Below are positions 17,228 through 25,191 of a stretch of DNA of 33,873 nucleotides, one piece after another. The first letter of the stretch is position 1. Each line of letters opens with the position of its first letter. The notes beneath the pieces were generated by a model. That model was not told the DNA's origin, searched no databases, and saw nothing but the letters and a program-made list of their open reading frames with translations. Source of the DNA: a candidate division TM6 bacterium GW2011_GWF2_38_10 (GTDB lineage: Bacteria > Babelota > Babeliae > Babelales > RVW-14); contig LBTY01000017.1 of assembly GCA_000992305.1 (NCBI GenBank), positions 1 through 33,873 of the forward strand, read 5' to 3'. Position numbers and translations under genes: made by a program.

Positions 17228-17422
17228 TTATTCTTTTGAATCAGTAACAACAATAACCTGCACAGGACACATATCCGCAGCCTCTTTTATACATTCTGCA
17301 TACTTTTCAAGATCTGCACCCTCAATAACTGAAGCGCCCTTAGAAACCTTAAAAACATGAGGACAAATAGCTGCACATGATCCACAAGAAACGCATCCTG
17401 GCTCTATATTTACTTTTTTCAT
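17228..17422 (-). CDS. Single-cluster [4Fe-4S] ferredoxin
   Basis: This 64-residue protein from ATG 17422 carries C10, C13, C16 and C20 in CVSCGSCAAICP, then C44 and C52-Pro. The pattern matches one-cluster ferredoxins such as that of Thermotoga maritima. There C10, C13, C16 and the distal Cys bind the cluster, and the other two form a disulfide (C20-C44 here). It is a cytoplasmic one-electron carrier; partner unknown. The frame could begin at a TTG at 17434, but the ATG matches the family start. No strong ribosome site precedes it. The upstream Cys-rich ORF ends 12 bases away, so translational coupling is possible. It is in the middle of the minus-strand run leading to the ligase gene. Confidence 0.9.
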   Translation of the reverse strand: MKKVNIEPGCVSCGSCAAICPHVFKVSKGASVIEGADLEKYAECIKEAADMCPVQVIVVTDSKE

Positions 17423-17434
17423 AACCCGTACCAA

Positions 17435-17545
17435 TTAGTTTTTCTTTTTTGCTTCTTCTTTTTGAGCTAATTTGCTAAATGCCTCAAAAATATCAACTTT
17501 GGAATGACCACAACCAGAACATGACGAAGAACAGCCATTTCCCAT
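17435..17545 (-). CDS. Tiny Cys-rich ORF overlapping the end of the acidic protein gene
   Basis: A 36-codon frame from ATG 17545 to TAA 17435 encodes MGNGCSSSCSGCGHSK followed by an amphipathic, Lys-rich tail ending KKKN. Cysteines at 5, 9 and 12 plus His14 look like a small metal-binding head. It is offset by one base from the acidic gene and overlaps its last 26 codons. In that overlap the acidic frame reads an atypical hydrophobic tail, while this frame reads a natural-looking protein. Two TGA stops lie in this frame just before the ATG. It may be a separate coupled gene, or the true C-terminus of the acidic protein reached by frameshift. The ribosome site is weak (GAAGATGA). Confidence 0.45.
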   Translation of the reverse strand: MGNGCSSSCSGCGHSKVDIFEAFSKLAQKEEAKKKN

Positions 17546-18063
17546 TCATCTTCATCGAGAAACTCATCTTCTTCAAGAGAATCACCCAAATCATTAAGAG
17601 CTTCAAGCAATAACATAACTTCTTGAGCTCCGCCCTCTTCAAGTGCTCCAATAAGATCATCAATCATGGTGCGCAGATTACCCTGAGAAACCAAAGATTC
17701 CTCTTCGACTGATTTTTTAAAATCTTCAGTGTCCATAATATGCTCAACATCAACCATCATCTGCAACATTTCTTCTGCTGCTTTTGGATCTTGATGTGCT
17801 TTAATTTTTTTCAATGTTTCAAGTTGCTCAGCAATAAAATGATTATCTTCGTTGATATCATCTTCTAAAATACGAGCTTGTTCTTGGACCATATCTAAAA
17901 CTTTTTCTAAAATCTCAGCATCCTCATTATTTTTTGCATTTTTAAGATGCCTTTCAATTTCCTGAATAAATTCTGCAAAAAGAGACTTACATGTTGCTAA
18001 AGAAGCTTTTTGACTATCAAGTAAAAAATTCGTTTGCTCTATAAGAATATCAACCTTTGACAC
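17467..18063 (-). CDS. Acidic helical protein of unknown function
   Basis: The 198-residue frame starts at GTG 18063 with AAGG upstream. Nearly all of it is strongly acidic, Leu/Glu-rich helix with heptad-like spacing, suggesting coiled coils or a helical bundle. There is no signal peptide, so it is probably cytoplasmic. The acidic part ends with LEEDEFLDEDE near residue 173. The last 24 residues switch abruptly to VLRHVLVVVIPKLIFLRHLAN, out of keeping with the rest, and overlap the Cys-rich ORF in another frame. A frameshift (real, programmed or a sequencing error) near 17545 is therefore possible. It is first in a minus-strand run with the Cys-rich ORF, ferredoxin, ligase and CorC-type genes. 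Family not recognised. Confidence 0.65.
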   Translation of the reverse strand: MSKVDILIEQTNFLLDSQKASLATCKSLFAEFIQEIERHLKNAKNNEDAEILEKVLDMVQEQARILEDDINEDNHFIAEQLETLKKIKAHQDPKAAEEMLQMMVDVEHIMDTEDFKKSVEEESLVSQGNLRTMIDDLIGALEEGGAQEVMLLLEALNDLGDSLEEDEFLDEDEWEMAVLRHVLVVVIPKLIFLRHLAN

Positions 18064-18174
18064 ACAATACCTTTCTAAACTAAAACTATATCATACAATT
18101 ATTAAACAAATATGCTCATTCTACCCTAAAGAAAAAAAATGTGCGAGTAAAAACAAAATAATTCAATTTGCAAA

Positions 18175-19644
18175 TTACAATTTTTTCCAGAAATTCAATT
18201 CTCGAATGTGAAGCATCTTCATATACGCCATAGGCAAAACATTACGTAAAATTGATGTTACATGTGCATAATCACGCTCATCAACTGGCGCCGACGAAAT
18301 AACATCCTCTCGAATACTCGATTTATGAATACTTGTAAGATCTTCAGCACTCGAACAATCAAAGGCAGGCAATTTCCAATACGCCCCTAAAAACATCACT
18401 CCTATTTTACCTTCATCACAAAATAAGGTGAAAACAACACGCATTGTAGCGTCATATTTTTTTCCATTAACTTCTATTAATTTTGACGGAGCAAAGGCCT
18501 CAACTAAAAAATCTTCTTCTTCGGCCCTAAGCCAATAATTATATGCTGGATCAGCAAGATTTTTTAGATTCTTAGGATTACGAATAATAGAACTAAGCGT
18601 TTGTTGTAAATCTCGTTTTTTTACAATAATAACACCATAACCTTTTGCTGCATGTAATGGTTTTATAACAAACCAATCACTTTGTAATTTTTGAATAATT
18701 TTTGAATGTAAGAAACTCGTATATTTTTTATGAACGATCATGCTTTTCGGCCGATATGCACGTAATTCATCACAATCAAATAAACGATTCATAAGAATTT
18801 TATCATTAGCAAATGCCCCAAATGCATGATTTAATAATAGTGCATGCGGGTAAGATTTAAAAAAATGTTCAACTATAACACTTTGATAAGTATTATCAGA
18901 AATAATGGCCATAACATTATTTTGTTTAAAAAATAAACGTTCACCATTTATCGTGTTATAAGCCTGCTTAAATAACGATTGATATTCCAAAGTCTTTAAT
19001 GATGGATAAGAAAATCCACCATACTCATTGAACAGCGATATCTTTCGATCAGATAACGCTTCTGATGTTAGCGCAGTGGTAATATAACACGGTTTTATCG
19101 CAAAAAAATTACAAATTTTCCAAAATCGCGCCCATAAAGATCCTAATCCATACAAACGATCAAATCCTAAAAACCGTGATCGCTGTAACTCCCCAAATTC
19201 ACAAATTTTTATTTTTTTTCCATCAAACTTTAAATCAACTATACCTGCAGTTATATCATTATGAAACAGTGCTGGATTAACATTCTTAACTACAAGTTGA
19301 TCAATAACAAAGGATTCAAGTTGCTGCGATTTTTTCTGTTTTATATAATCCAATGGTATTTTTTGATACCTATCCAAAAGCGCAACTCCTGCTCCATTAT
19401 GTAATAAAAACGCAAGATCATCATAATAATCATCATTACGCATAACCACAACACTCACAGGAAGTTGACCATTATTATTCTCGCTATGAAAAACCCAAGG
19501 TTCAAAACCACGCCATTTTGACTGATCATCATTATGACTTACTAATACCTTAAAAAAAGCATCCCGCTGAGATCGATCATCTTTATTATAGGCGATTACA
19601 TGAGACCAAAATACTAACAATATCAACCATAGTTTTATCATCAC
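18175..19644 (-). CDS. Exported ATP-grasp-like protein with ankyrin-like N-terminus (paralog 1)
   Basis: This 489-residue protein begins with signal peptide MMIKLWLILLVFWSHVIA. Residues 59-113 resemble about one and a half ankyrin repeats (LAFLLHNGAGVALLDRYQ, then PLDYIKQKKSQQ). GIVDLKFDGKKIKICEFGE (134-152) is shared with the next gene. The C-terminal half has ATP-grasp-like elements: WFVIKPLHAAKGYGVIIVKK (324-343, nucleotide-binding Lys328 and Gly-rich loop), FLVEAFAPSKLI (379-390), YDATMRV (397-403) and YWKLP (422-426). I infer an ATP-dependent carboxylate-amine or peptide ligase fold; the substrate is unknown. The start could be either of two adjacent ATGs after AGAGGG. It follows its paralog by 15 bases and is probably co-transcribed. 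Confidence 0.72.
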   Translation of the reverse strand: MMIKLWLILLVFWSHVIAYNKDDRSQRDAFFKVLVSHNDDQSKWRGFEPWVFHSENNNGQLPVSVVVMRNDDYYDDLAFLLHNGAGVALLDRYQKIPLDYIKQKKSQQLESFVIDQLVVKNVNPALFHNDITAGIVDLKFDGKKIKICEFGELQRSRFLGFDRLYGLGSLWARFWKICNFFAIKPCYITTALTSEALSDRKISLFNEYGGFSYPSLKTLEYQSLFKQAYNTINGERLFFKQNNVMAIISDNTYQSVIVEHFFKSYPHALLLNHAFGAFANDKILMNRLFDCDELRAYRPKSMIVHKKYTSFLHSKIIQKLQSDWFVIKPLHAAKGYGVIIVKKRDLQQTLSSIIRNPKNLKNLADPAYNYWLRAEEEDFLVEAFAPSKLIEVNGKKYDATMRVVFTLFCDEGKIGVMFLGAYWKLPAFDCSSAEDLTSIHKSSIREDVISSAPVDERDYAHVTSILRNVLPMAYMKMLHIRELNFWKKL

Positions 19645-19659
19645 ACCCTCTTACTACAA

Positions 19660-20943
19660 CTAAATATCAGGTTCTAATAATTTATAATAACCAGCGCCAG
19701 CAAATGGCTTTTTATGGAGATCAATCCTATTGTGCAACATATGTGAATAGGCCCGCAACAAAGCATCTGTTAATAACCTTTTTACATAAGTAAAATCCTT
19801 TTCATCAACGAAAGCTGCTGATGGACACTCAACAGAGATGCTTGAACGATGTTGCTCGAGTAATGACCCTTTCTGATTCACACCTTTTTCCGGTAGCTTC
19901 CAATAACTCCCTAAAAAATGAATAGCTGATTCTCCCTTATTATGTGATAAAACATAAGCAACCCGCATTGTAGCATCATAATTAACATCATCAACCCTAA
20001 TAATTTTTGACGGAGCATAAGCCTCTACTAAAAAAAATCCACCTTTTTTATCACGCCAATAAGCCAAGGCTGAAGCATCAAAAACTCTTCCATAAATGTG
20101 TGACGCTTTTCCAAAAAGCGTTGCTAGTGCTGTATCTAACTCATCTTTCTTTACCATTAAAACCCCAAACCCTTTGACAGCATTTATAGGTTTAATAACA
20201 TACAAATCAGCCTGTAATTTTTCAATAATCTTCTGTGCAAGGCAAGGTTCATAATGTTTTAAACACAAAACCGCACGAGGACGATATTGGTGTAACAATG
20301 GATCACTTAAAAAAAGCTTATGCATAAAAGCTTTAGAATTTGCGTACAATGATAAAACCTCATTAAGCACAAGGATACCATTTTGCTGAGTTTGTAATTG
20401 TTCAATTTTTTTAGTATTTTCACCATTATATTTTGCGATAATAAGCAATGAATAATCAGATGCTATATCGTATTTTTTTTGCTTCCCAGATGTATGCATA
20501 ACCCTATTTAAAGGTTTATATGATAACAATGATCGAAAATCTTGGATAACAGTTCCACCTAGCTGAGTAAACATGTCCCTTCCCATATATTCCGGTAAAA
20601 ACTCGTTGCGAACTCTTTTGCTCATAACATACCCAAAAGGAAGCGAAAACGTTGCCAAGTAAGTCCAAAAACGCTCCCATAAAACCCCGCGTCCATATAA
20701 ATAATCAAATCCCCTAAACATTGATAATGGACCATCACCAAGTTCACAAATTTTTATAGATTCTCCATCAAATTTAAGATCAACTATTCCAAATGAAATA
20801 TCAGGAGAATAGTTGCTACTGGTACAATCATATAAATTTATTTTTTGAGACATACAATATGGCCCCATACTAAAAAAAATTACATACCATAATAAAAAAA
20901 CAACACACCGTCGCAATTTATGGTTATTTAACAAACTAATCAT
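19660..20943 (-). CDS. Exported ATP-grasp-like protein (paralog 2)
   Basis: This 427-residue protein starts at ATG 20943 after AAAGGAG. Its N-terminal hydrophobic segment (about 13-30) is a signal peptide or anchor. It shares with the downstream gene GIVDLKFDGESIKICELGD (52-70), FRGFDYLYGRGVLWERFW (76-93), YVIKPINAVKGFGVLMVKK (248-266), FLVEAYAPSKII (304-315), YDATMRV (322-328) and YWKLP (347-351), in the same order and spacing, so the two arose by duplication. It lacks the ankyrin-like segment. The IKP...KG.GV loop, the acidic VEA and the D..MR pair resemble ATP-grasp active-site elements, and the N-terminal DLKFDG...KICE resembles the strand pair that usually closes the fold. Function inferred; substrate unknown. 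It leads the two-gene unit. Confidence 0.72.
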   Translation of the reverse strand: MISLLNNHKLRRCVVFLLWYVIFFSMGPYCMSQKINLYDCTSSNYSPDISFGIVDLKFDGESIKICELGDGPLSMFRGFDYLYGRGVLWERFWTYLATFSLPFGYVMSKRVRNEFLPEYMGRDMFTQLGGTVIQDFRSLLSYKPLNRVMHTSGKQKKYDIASDYSLLIIAKYNGENTKKIEQLQTQQNGILVLNEVLSLYANSKAFMHKLFLSDPLLHQYRPRAVLCLKHYEPCLAQKIIEKLQADLYVIKPINAVKGFGVLMVKKDELDTALATLFGKASHIYGRVFDASALAYWRDKKGGFFLVEAYAPSKIIRVDDVNYDATMRVAYVLSHNKGESAIHFLGSYWKLPEKGVNQKGSLLEQHRSSISVECPSAAFVDEKDFTYVKRLLTDALLRAYSHMLHNRIDLHKKPFAGAGYYKLLEPDI

Positions 20944-20990
20944 TCCCTACTCCTTTATATGTGCTAAAAAATAATATTTTAGCTATAAAA

Positions 20991-21018
20991 ATTATACATC
21001 AGCAATCTTTTTGCACAA
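20991..21018 (-). promoter_or_regulatory. Promoter of the ATP-grasp-like gene pair
   Basis: On the minus strand TTGTGC (21018-21013) and TATAAT (20996-20991) are 16 bases apart, about 48 bases before the ATG at 20943. A promoter in the opposite direction lies 16 bases away, making a compact divergent control region. Confidence 0.55.
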
Positions 21019-21033
21019 TCATAAAAAGAATAT

Positions 21034-21063
21034 TTGAGTGGTTATATAAAAATAAGGTACACT
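21034..21063 (+). promoter_or_regulatory. Promoter of the DsbD-like gene
   Basis: TTGAGT (21034-21039) and TACACT (21058-21063) are 18 bases apart, about 37 bases before the ATG at 21101. Confidence 0.45.
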
Positions 21064-21100
21064 AACAAAAATCATTAACTTATAAAAAAGGAGTTTTTTC

Positions 21101-21901
21101 ATGGTTCTGTATATTCAAGAGTTATTACAAAACATCGTTACAAGCGGTAATGTATTTGTTATTATTGTTCTTTCTTTTTTAGCAGGCTTTATTACAAGTT
21201 TTACACCGTGCTTATATCCGATGATTCCAATAACAATGGGAATTTTACAATCTCAAGCAACACAATCAATGCGTTCTAATTTTTTTCTTACCCTAAGCTA
21301 TGTGTTAGGCATGGCAACCGTATACTCAGCCTTAGGTTACATTGCTGCAACGAGCTCCATCATGTTTGGACGCTGGGCTTCTAATCCCTTACTAATCGGC
21401 TTTATCGCAATTATATTTATGTATCTTGCTTTTTCAATGTTTGGGTTTTATGAACTTCATATGCCCTCATGGCTCACCCAGCAAAAAGAAGTTTCGACAA
21501 AACGCCCTTTGATCCGTAGTTTTTTACTTGGCATCCTCGCAGGAACCGTTGCCTCACCGTGCCTTACGCCCCCCTTAGCTATTCTTCTTGCTTTTGTAGC
21601 AAAAACAGGAAATCAACTTATTGGACTTGCATCTCTTTTTTCATTTGCCCTTGGCATGGGACTTATCCTCCTTATTATTGGAACCTTTTCCAATAGTCTT
21701 TCACTTTTACCACGGGCAGGAACATGGATGATGGAAATCAAAAAGTTTTTTGGCTTTGTTATGCTTATAATGACCATATATATTGCAACACCGATTTTAG
21801 GCGAAACACTATCTTGGTATGGCTATAACTTAATAATTATTATCGCAATACTATATTATCTATATATCATGGTCACCTATTTTATAAATAAACACCAATA
21901 A
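21101..21901 (+). CDS. DsbD/CcdA-type membrane thiol-electron transporter
   Basis: This 266-residue integral membrane protein has about eight hydrophobic segments. TPCLYPMIPIT (Cys37) and SPCLTPPLAILLAF (Cys154) are the paired redox motifs of the DsbD membrane domain, which passes electrons from cytoplasmic thioredoxin across the inner membrane to periplasmic thiol proteins. The Pro-rich TPCLYP form is closer to DsbD than to short CcdA. The periplasmic alpha and gamma domains of full DsbD (about 560 residues) are absent, so a separate periplasmic thioredoxin-like partner is expected elsewhere. The ATG follows AAGGAG. It is a single gene converging on galU with only 2 bases between the stops and no visible terminator. 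Confidence 0.88.
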   Translation: MVLYIQELLQNIVTSGNVFVIIVLSFLAGFITSFTPCLYPMIPITMGILQSQATQSMRSNFFLTLSYVLGMATVYSALGYIAATSSIMFGRWASNPLLIGFIAIIFMYLAFSMFGFYELHMPSWLTQQKEVSTKRPLIRSFLLGILAGTVASPCLTPPLAILLAFVAKTGNQLIGLASLFSFALGMGLILLIIGTFSNSLSLLPRAGTWMMEIKKFFGFVMLIMTIYIATPILGETLSWYGYNLIIIIAILYYLYIMVTYFINKHQ

Positions 21902-21903
21902 TA

Positions 21904-22842
21904 TTAAAGGGGAAGGATTGGTTTAGATCCGGCATTTTTATTCAAAAGGTTTGCTTTTCCCTGCATAACAACAAATTCTCGATCAAGCTCACTAAGATAA
22001 TCAAGTAAAATATCGCTATATTTAGGATTTCGCAATGCTAGATCGATATTAGCTTTTAGCAACCCCATAGGATTACCAACGTCATGGCGAACGCCCTGCA
22101 CTTTATAGGCAAAAACCTTTTCACCTGATAATAAAAGAGATTGTATTGCATCAGTAAGCTGAACTTCCCCATTAACACCAATTTTAAGTTCATCTAGTGC
22201 TCCAAAAATTGATGGCGATAGCACATAACGGCCAATAATGGCAAGATTTGAAGGAGCTTGCGAAATCGTTGGTTTTTCAACCAATTCTTTTACCTGAAAT
22301 AAATTCGGAGAAAATTGTTTACGAACACCAATAACCCCATAATTGGAAACGGTATTCATAGGAACTTCTTGAACTGCAATAACGCTACATTTCTCTTGTT
22401 GTGCAACTTGCATTAATTGGCCTATTGCTGGTGTAGAGTGAACGATAATATCATCAGGTAAAAAAATTGCTACATATTCCTTGCCGATAACATTGCGTGC
22501 GGTCCAAATGGCATGGCCAAGTCCACGCGGTTCACGTTGACGTACATAAACAAAGTTGGCTAACTGTACAATTTTTTCAATTCCATCAATAAGACTATGT
22601 TTTCCTTTTTCTTCTAAAAACGATACTAATTCTTGATTGATATCAAAGTGATCTTCAAGGCATGTTTTATGTTTACTTGTAACAACAATATAATTTTTTA
22701 AACCAGCACGCAAACCCTCTTCAACAATATACTGTATTGCTGGTTTCTCCAAAATAGGCAACATCTCCTTAGGAAGTACCTTAGTTGTTGGCAAAAATCG
22801 AGTACCCACGCCTCCTGCTGGAATAATAGCCTTCGTTACCAT
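21904..22842 (-). CDS. galU: UTP-glucose-1-phosphate uridylyltransferase
   Basis: This 312-residue nucleotidyltransferase makes UDP-glucose from UTP and glucose-1-phosphate for envelope polysaccharide and glycolipid synthesis. It opens with AIIPAGGVGTRFLPTTKVLP followed by KEMLPI, the nucleotide-binding loop of the GalU family; VGT in place of the commoner LGT is minor. QREPRGLGHAIWTA (about 98-111), FLPDDII, VEKP (about 189-192) and NGEVQLTDAI follow in the usual order. The length is normal (about 290-310). ATG 22842 has AAGGAG upstream. It follows pheS by 27 bases and could be co-transcribed with it, though the functions are unrelated. Confidence 0.95.
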   Translation of the reverse strand: MVTKAIIPAGGVGTRFLPTTKVLPKEMLPILEKPAIQYIVEEGLRAGLKNYIVVTSKHKTCLEDHFDINQELVSFLEEKGKHSLIDGIEKIVQLANFVYVRQREPRGLGHAIWTARNVIGKEYVAIFLPDDIIVHSTPAIGQLMQVAQQEKCSVIAVQEVPMNTVSNYGVIGVRKQFSPNLFQVKELVEKPTISQAPSNLAIIGRYVLSPSIFGALDELKIGVNGEVQLTDAIQSLLLSGEKVFAYKVQGVRHDVGNPMGLLKANIDLALRNPKYSDILLDYLSELDREFVVMQGKANLLNKNAGSKPILPL

Positions 22843-22869
22843 AACTCCACTCCTTTTTAATAATAAACA

Positions 22870-23907
22870 CTAAAACTGCTCCAAAAATTTCACCTTTCCA
22901 CTATGCAAAAGACGAATATCGTTAATACCATATTTTAACATGACAAGGCGCGTTAACCCAAAACCAAAAGCAAATCCAGCGTACTTTGTTGCATCTATAC
23001 CACACGCTGTTAATACGTTGGGATGAACTAATCCTCCAGGAAATACTTCAATCCATGTAGATTTTTTACACACAGAACACCCGTGAGTGCAAAATGGACA
23101 ACGCATGTCAATCTCAACTCCTGGTTCAACAAAAGGGAAAAAACCAGGACGAATACGAATATCAAGTTCTTCTTTATTAAATAATTTTTTTAAAAAAGTT
23201 TGAGCGGTTCCAAATAAATGCGCTAAACTTACATTCTCTGCAATAAACAGCCCTTCACACTGCATAAACATAAAATCATGCGAAGCATCAGTCGCTTCCT
23301 GCCGATAAACACGCCCAGGAGCAACAACTGCAAGAGGAAGTTTTTTATCCTGCATCGCATGGACTTGCACCGTAGACGTCTGACTACGCATTAAAAGCCC
23401 AAGTGTCCTATCAATCCATATAGTATCTTGCGTATCACGCGCAGGGTGGTCTTGCGGAATATTTAAATACGTAAAATTATGAGATTCAGTTTCTATTTCT
23501 GGACCATCAATAATTTCATATCCCATAGACATAAAAATATCTTGAATTTCTTCAATAAAAAAAGAGTAAGGATGACGATGCCCCTTCCCCATTTTTGGAA
23601 GGTATGCTGTAACATCAAAATGTTCTTTTTTTGCTTTTTCTGCGGCAAGTATATGCATCGTAAGCTGTTCTTTGGCTTGATCACAGCAATTTTCTGTTTC
23701 TTGTTTTAATGCATGAATGAGTGGTCCAATTTCTTTTTTTTCTTCTAAAGACAAGGTTTTCATAAGTGCAAGAAGAGCCGTTATCTGTCCCTTTTTGCCC
23801 AGTAATAAAACCCTTAAATCCTCAATATCTCTTATAGATAATACTTTACGCAATGCATCATCACGTTGTTCAACAATATGCTTGATCTGCTCTTTAAGAC
23901 TTTGCAT
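22870..23907 (-). CDS. pheS: Phenylalanyl-tRNA synthetase alpha subunit
   Basis: This 345-residue class II synthetase subunit charges tRNA(Phe) together with PheT. The N-terminal coiled coil (about 1-90) binds tRNA. The catalytic part contains GPEIETESHNFTYLNIPQDHPARDTQDT in the usual place (about 145-172), the motif 2 region APGRVYRQEATDASHDFMF and motif 3 GFGLTRLVMLKYGI near 320. A Cys-rich insert, RCPFCTHGC then C again (about 270-282), looks like a small metal-binding knuckle, known from several bacterial groups. The length is normal. The beta subunit gene pheT is not adjacent here, unlike in many bacteria. ATG 23907 has AAAGGA upstream. Confidence 0.95.
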   Translation of the reverse strand: MQSLKEQIKHIVEQRDDALRKVLSIRDIEDLRVLLLGKKGQITALLALMKTLSLEEKKEIGPLIHALKQETENCCDQAKEQLTMHILAAEKAKKEHFDVTAYLPKMGKGHRHPYSFFIEEIQDIFMSMGYEIIDGPEIETESHNFTYLNIPQDHPARDTQDTIWIDRTLGLLMRSQTSTVQVHAMQDKKLPLAVVAPGRVYRQEATDASHDFMFMQCEGLFIAENVSLAHLFGTAQTFLKKLFNKEELDIRIRPGFFPFVEPGVEIDMRCPFCTHGCSVCKKSTWIEVFPGGLVHPNVLTACGIDATKYAGFAFGFGLTRLVMLKYGINDIRLLHSGKVKFLEQF

Positions 23908-23963
23908 GAGATTTCCTTTTATGCCTATGCAATAAAACTTCTCAAACCTCCCACGTTAGTAGG

Positions 23964-23999
23964 GTAACAGGTTTTTATTTTTTGGCTAGAACCTGTTAC
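23964..23999 (-). other. Hairpin in the mraY-pheS gap
   Basis: GTAACAGGTT (23964-23973) pairs perfectly with AACCTGTTAC (23990-23999) around a 16-base AT-rich loop. No T-run follows on either strand, so it is not a standard terminator. It could be a processing or attenuation structure in the pheS leader. Confidence 0.35.
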
Positions 24000-24026
24000 T
24001 AAAAATAACCATGGAGAAGTCAAAAC

Positions 24027-25094
24027 TCAACGAATCTTTAACGTCAAAAGTGTTAACAACGCTAAAATAAAAGATACGATCCAAAATCGAACGGTAATTT
24101 TTGTTTCTTTCCAACCAATAAGCTCAAAATGATGATGTATCGGCGCCATTTTAAAAAGGCGTTTTCCATATAATTTAAATGATGCTACTTGCAAAATAAC
24201 CGACATCGTCTCAAGAACAAAAACACCACCACACATAAGTAACAAAAGTTCCTGGCGAACAATGAGCGCCGAAAAGGCTAACCCTGCACCAAATGATAAA
24301 GCCCCAACATCACCCATAAAAATTTGCGCTGGGTAGGTATTGTACCACAAAAACCCAACAAGAGCACCAATAAGCGTCGCCGCAAAAATGGTCAACTCGG
24401 TAGCTCCAGGAACAAAAGGAATATATAAATAATGCGCAAATAATTTATGCCCCGCAAGATATGAAATCAATGCAAATGTTGAAAAATTAAAAATTAAAGG
24501 ACCTGTTGCCAACCCATCCAATCCATCTGTTAAATTAACAGCATTACTGGTTGCAACCATAATAAACATTGCCCACGGAATAATAAAATATCCCAGATCA
24601 GGATTAAAAAATTTAAAAAATGGCATACACAAACGTGTATCTGGCGCAAGAATAAAAAACCAACTTAAGGCTACTATAGCTGCACTTGCAATTTGTAGTT
24701 TAAATTTAAGTGAAGCATTTATACCTTTTTTATAAAAAATCTTATACCAATCATCTAAAAAGCCAATAAGCCCAAAACTTACAATACACAGCAAAAAAAT
24801 CCACACAATAGGCTTACTTAAATCATTCCATAAAAAACTATTTACCAAAAAAATACCAATCATAAATAATCCACCCATAGTTGGGGTATTATTTTTCATG
24901 ACATGCGTTTGCGGTGTATATTCGCGAACATTCGATTGAAAATATCGTTGGCAAAAACGAATAAACCAACTTCCAAATAAAAATGAAAAAAATAAAGCGG
25001 TTAACAACGCCCCTATCACACGCACACTTACATAATGAAAAACATTAAAAAAACTCGCATGATTTTGCAAGTTTTGAGAAAGATGGTAAATCAT
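24027..25094 (-). CDS. mraY: Phospho-N-acetylmuramoyl-pentapeptide transferase (lipid I synthase)
   Basis: This 355-residue enzyme with about ten membrane segments moves phospho-MurNAc-pentapeptide onto undecaprenyl phosphate, the first membrane step of peptidoglycan synthesis. Family marks are NNTPTMGG (68-75), the catalytic pair D114/D115 in GFLDDWYK, NLTDGLDGLA (D190, D193), FMGDVGALSFG (D262) and the MraY-specific MAPIHHHFELIGW with the His triplet at 320-322. The length is typical (about 360). It stands alone here, outside the usual division and cell-wall cluster. That scattered order fits a reduced, rearranged genome and shows that the cell can make peptidoglycan lipid precursors. No strong ribosome site lies directly before the ATG at 25094. 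Confidence 0.96.
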   Translation of the reverse strand: MIYHLSQNLQNHASFFNVFHYVSVRVIGALLTALFFSFLFGSWFIRFCQRYFQSNVREYTPQTHVMKNNTPTMGGLFMIGIFLVNSFLWNDLSKPIVWIFLLCIVSFGLIGFLDDWYKIFYKKGINASLKFKLQIASAAIVALSWFFILAPDTRLCMPFFKFFNPDLGYFIIPWAMFIMVATSNAVNLTDGLDGLATGPLIFNFSTFALISYLAGHKLFAHYLYIPFVPGATELTIFAATLIGALVGFLWYNTYPAQIFMGDVGALSFGAGLAFSALIVRQELLLLMCGGVFVLETMSVILQVASFKLYGKRLFKMAPIHHHFELIGWKETKITVRFWIVSFILALLTLLTLKIR

Positions 25095-25150
25095 AAAAAA
25101 AATCTAAAAGACCCTCGCTAAAGACATAATCAGAAGATAAGCACTTAATT

Positions 25151-25184
25151 TAAGGGTGTAACAAGAACTCTTATTACACCCTTA
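25151..25184 (-). terminator. Hairpin after the 502-residue exported protein gene
   Basis: TAAGGGTGTAA (25151-25161) pairs with TTACACCCTTA (25174-25184), with a further AAG/CTT pairing inside the loop. It starts 8 bases beyond the minus-strand stop at 25192. The T-run after the stem is poor (AAATTAAG), so termination may be partial, letting some transcripts reach mraY. Confidence 0.45.
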
Positions 25185-25191
25185 TAGCTTA

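Noticed and set aside
23975..24014. Possible Phe-containing leader peptide (MVIFSNRF) before pheS, as in pheM-type attenuation
   Set aside because: It has no ribosome site, only two Phe codons, and the nearby hairpin has no T-run. Too weak to call.
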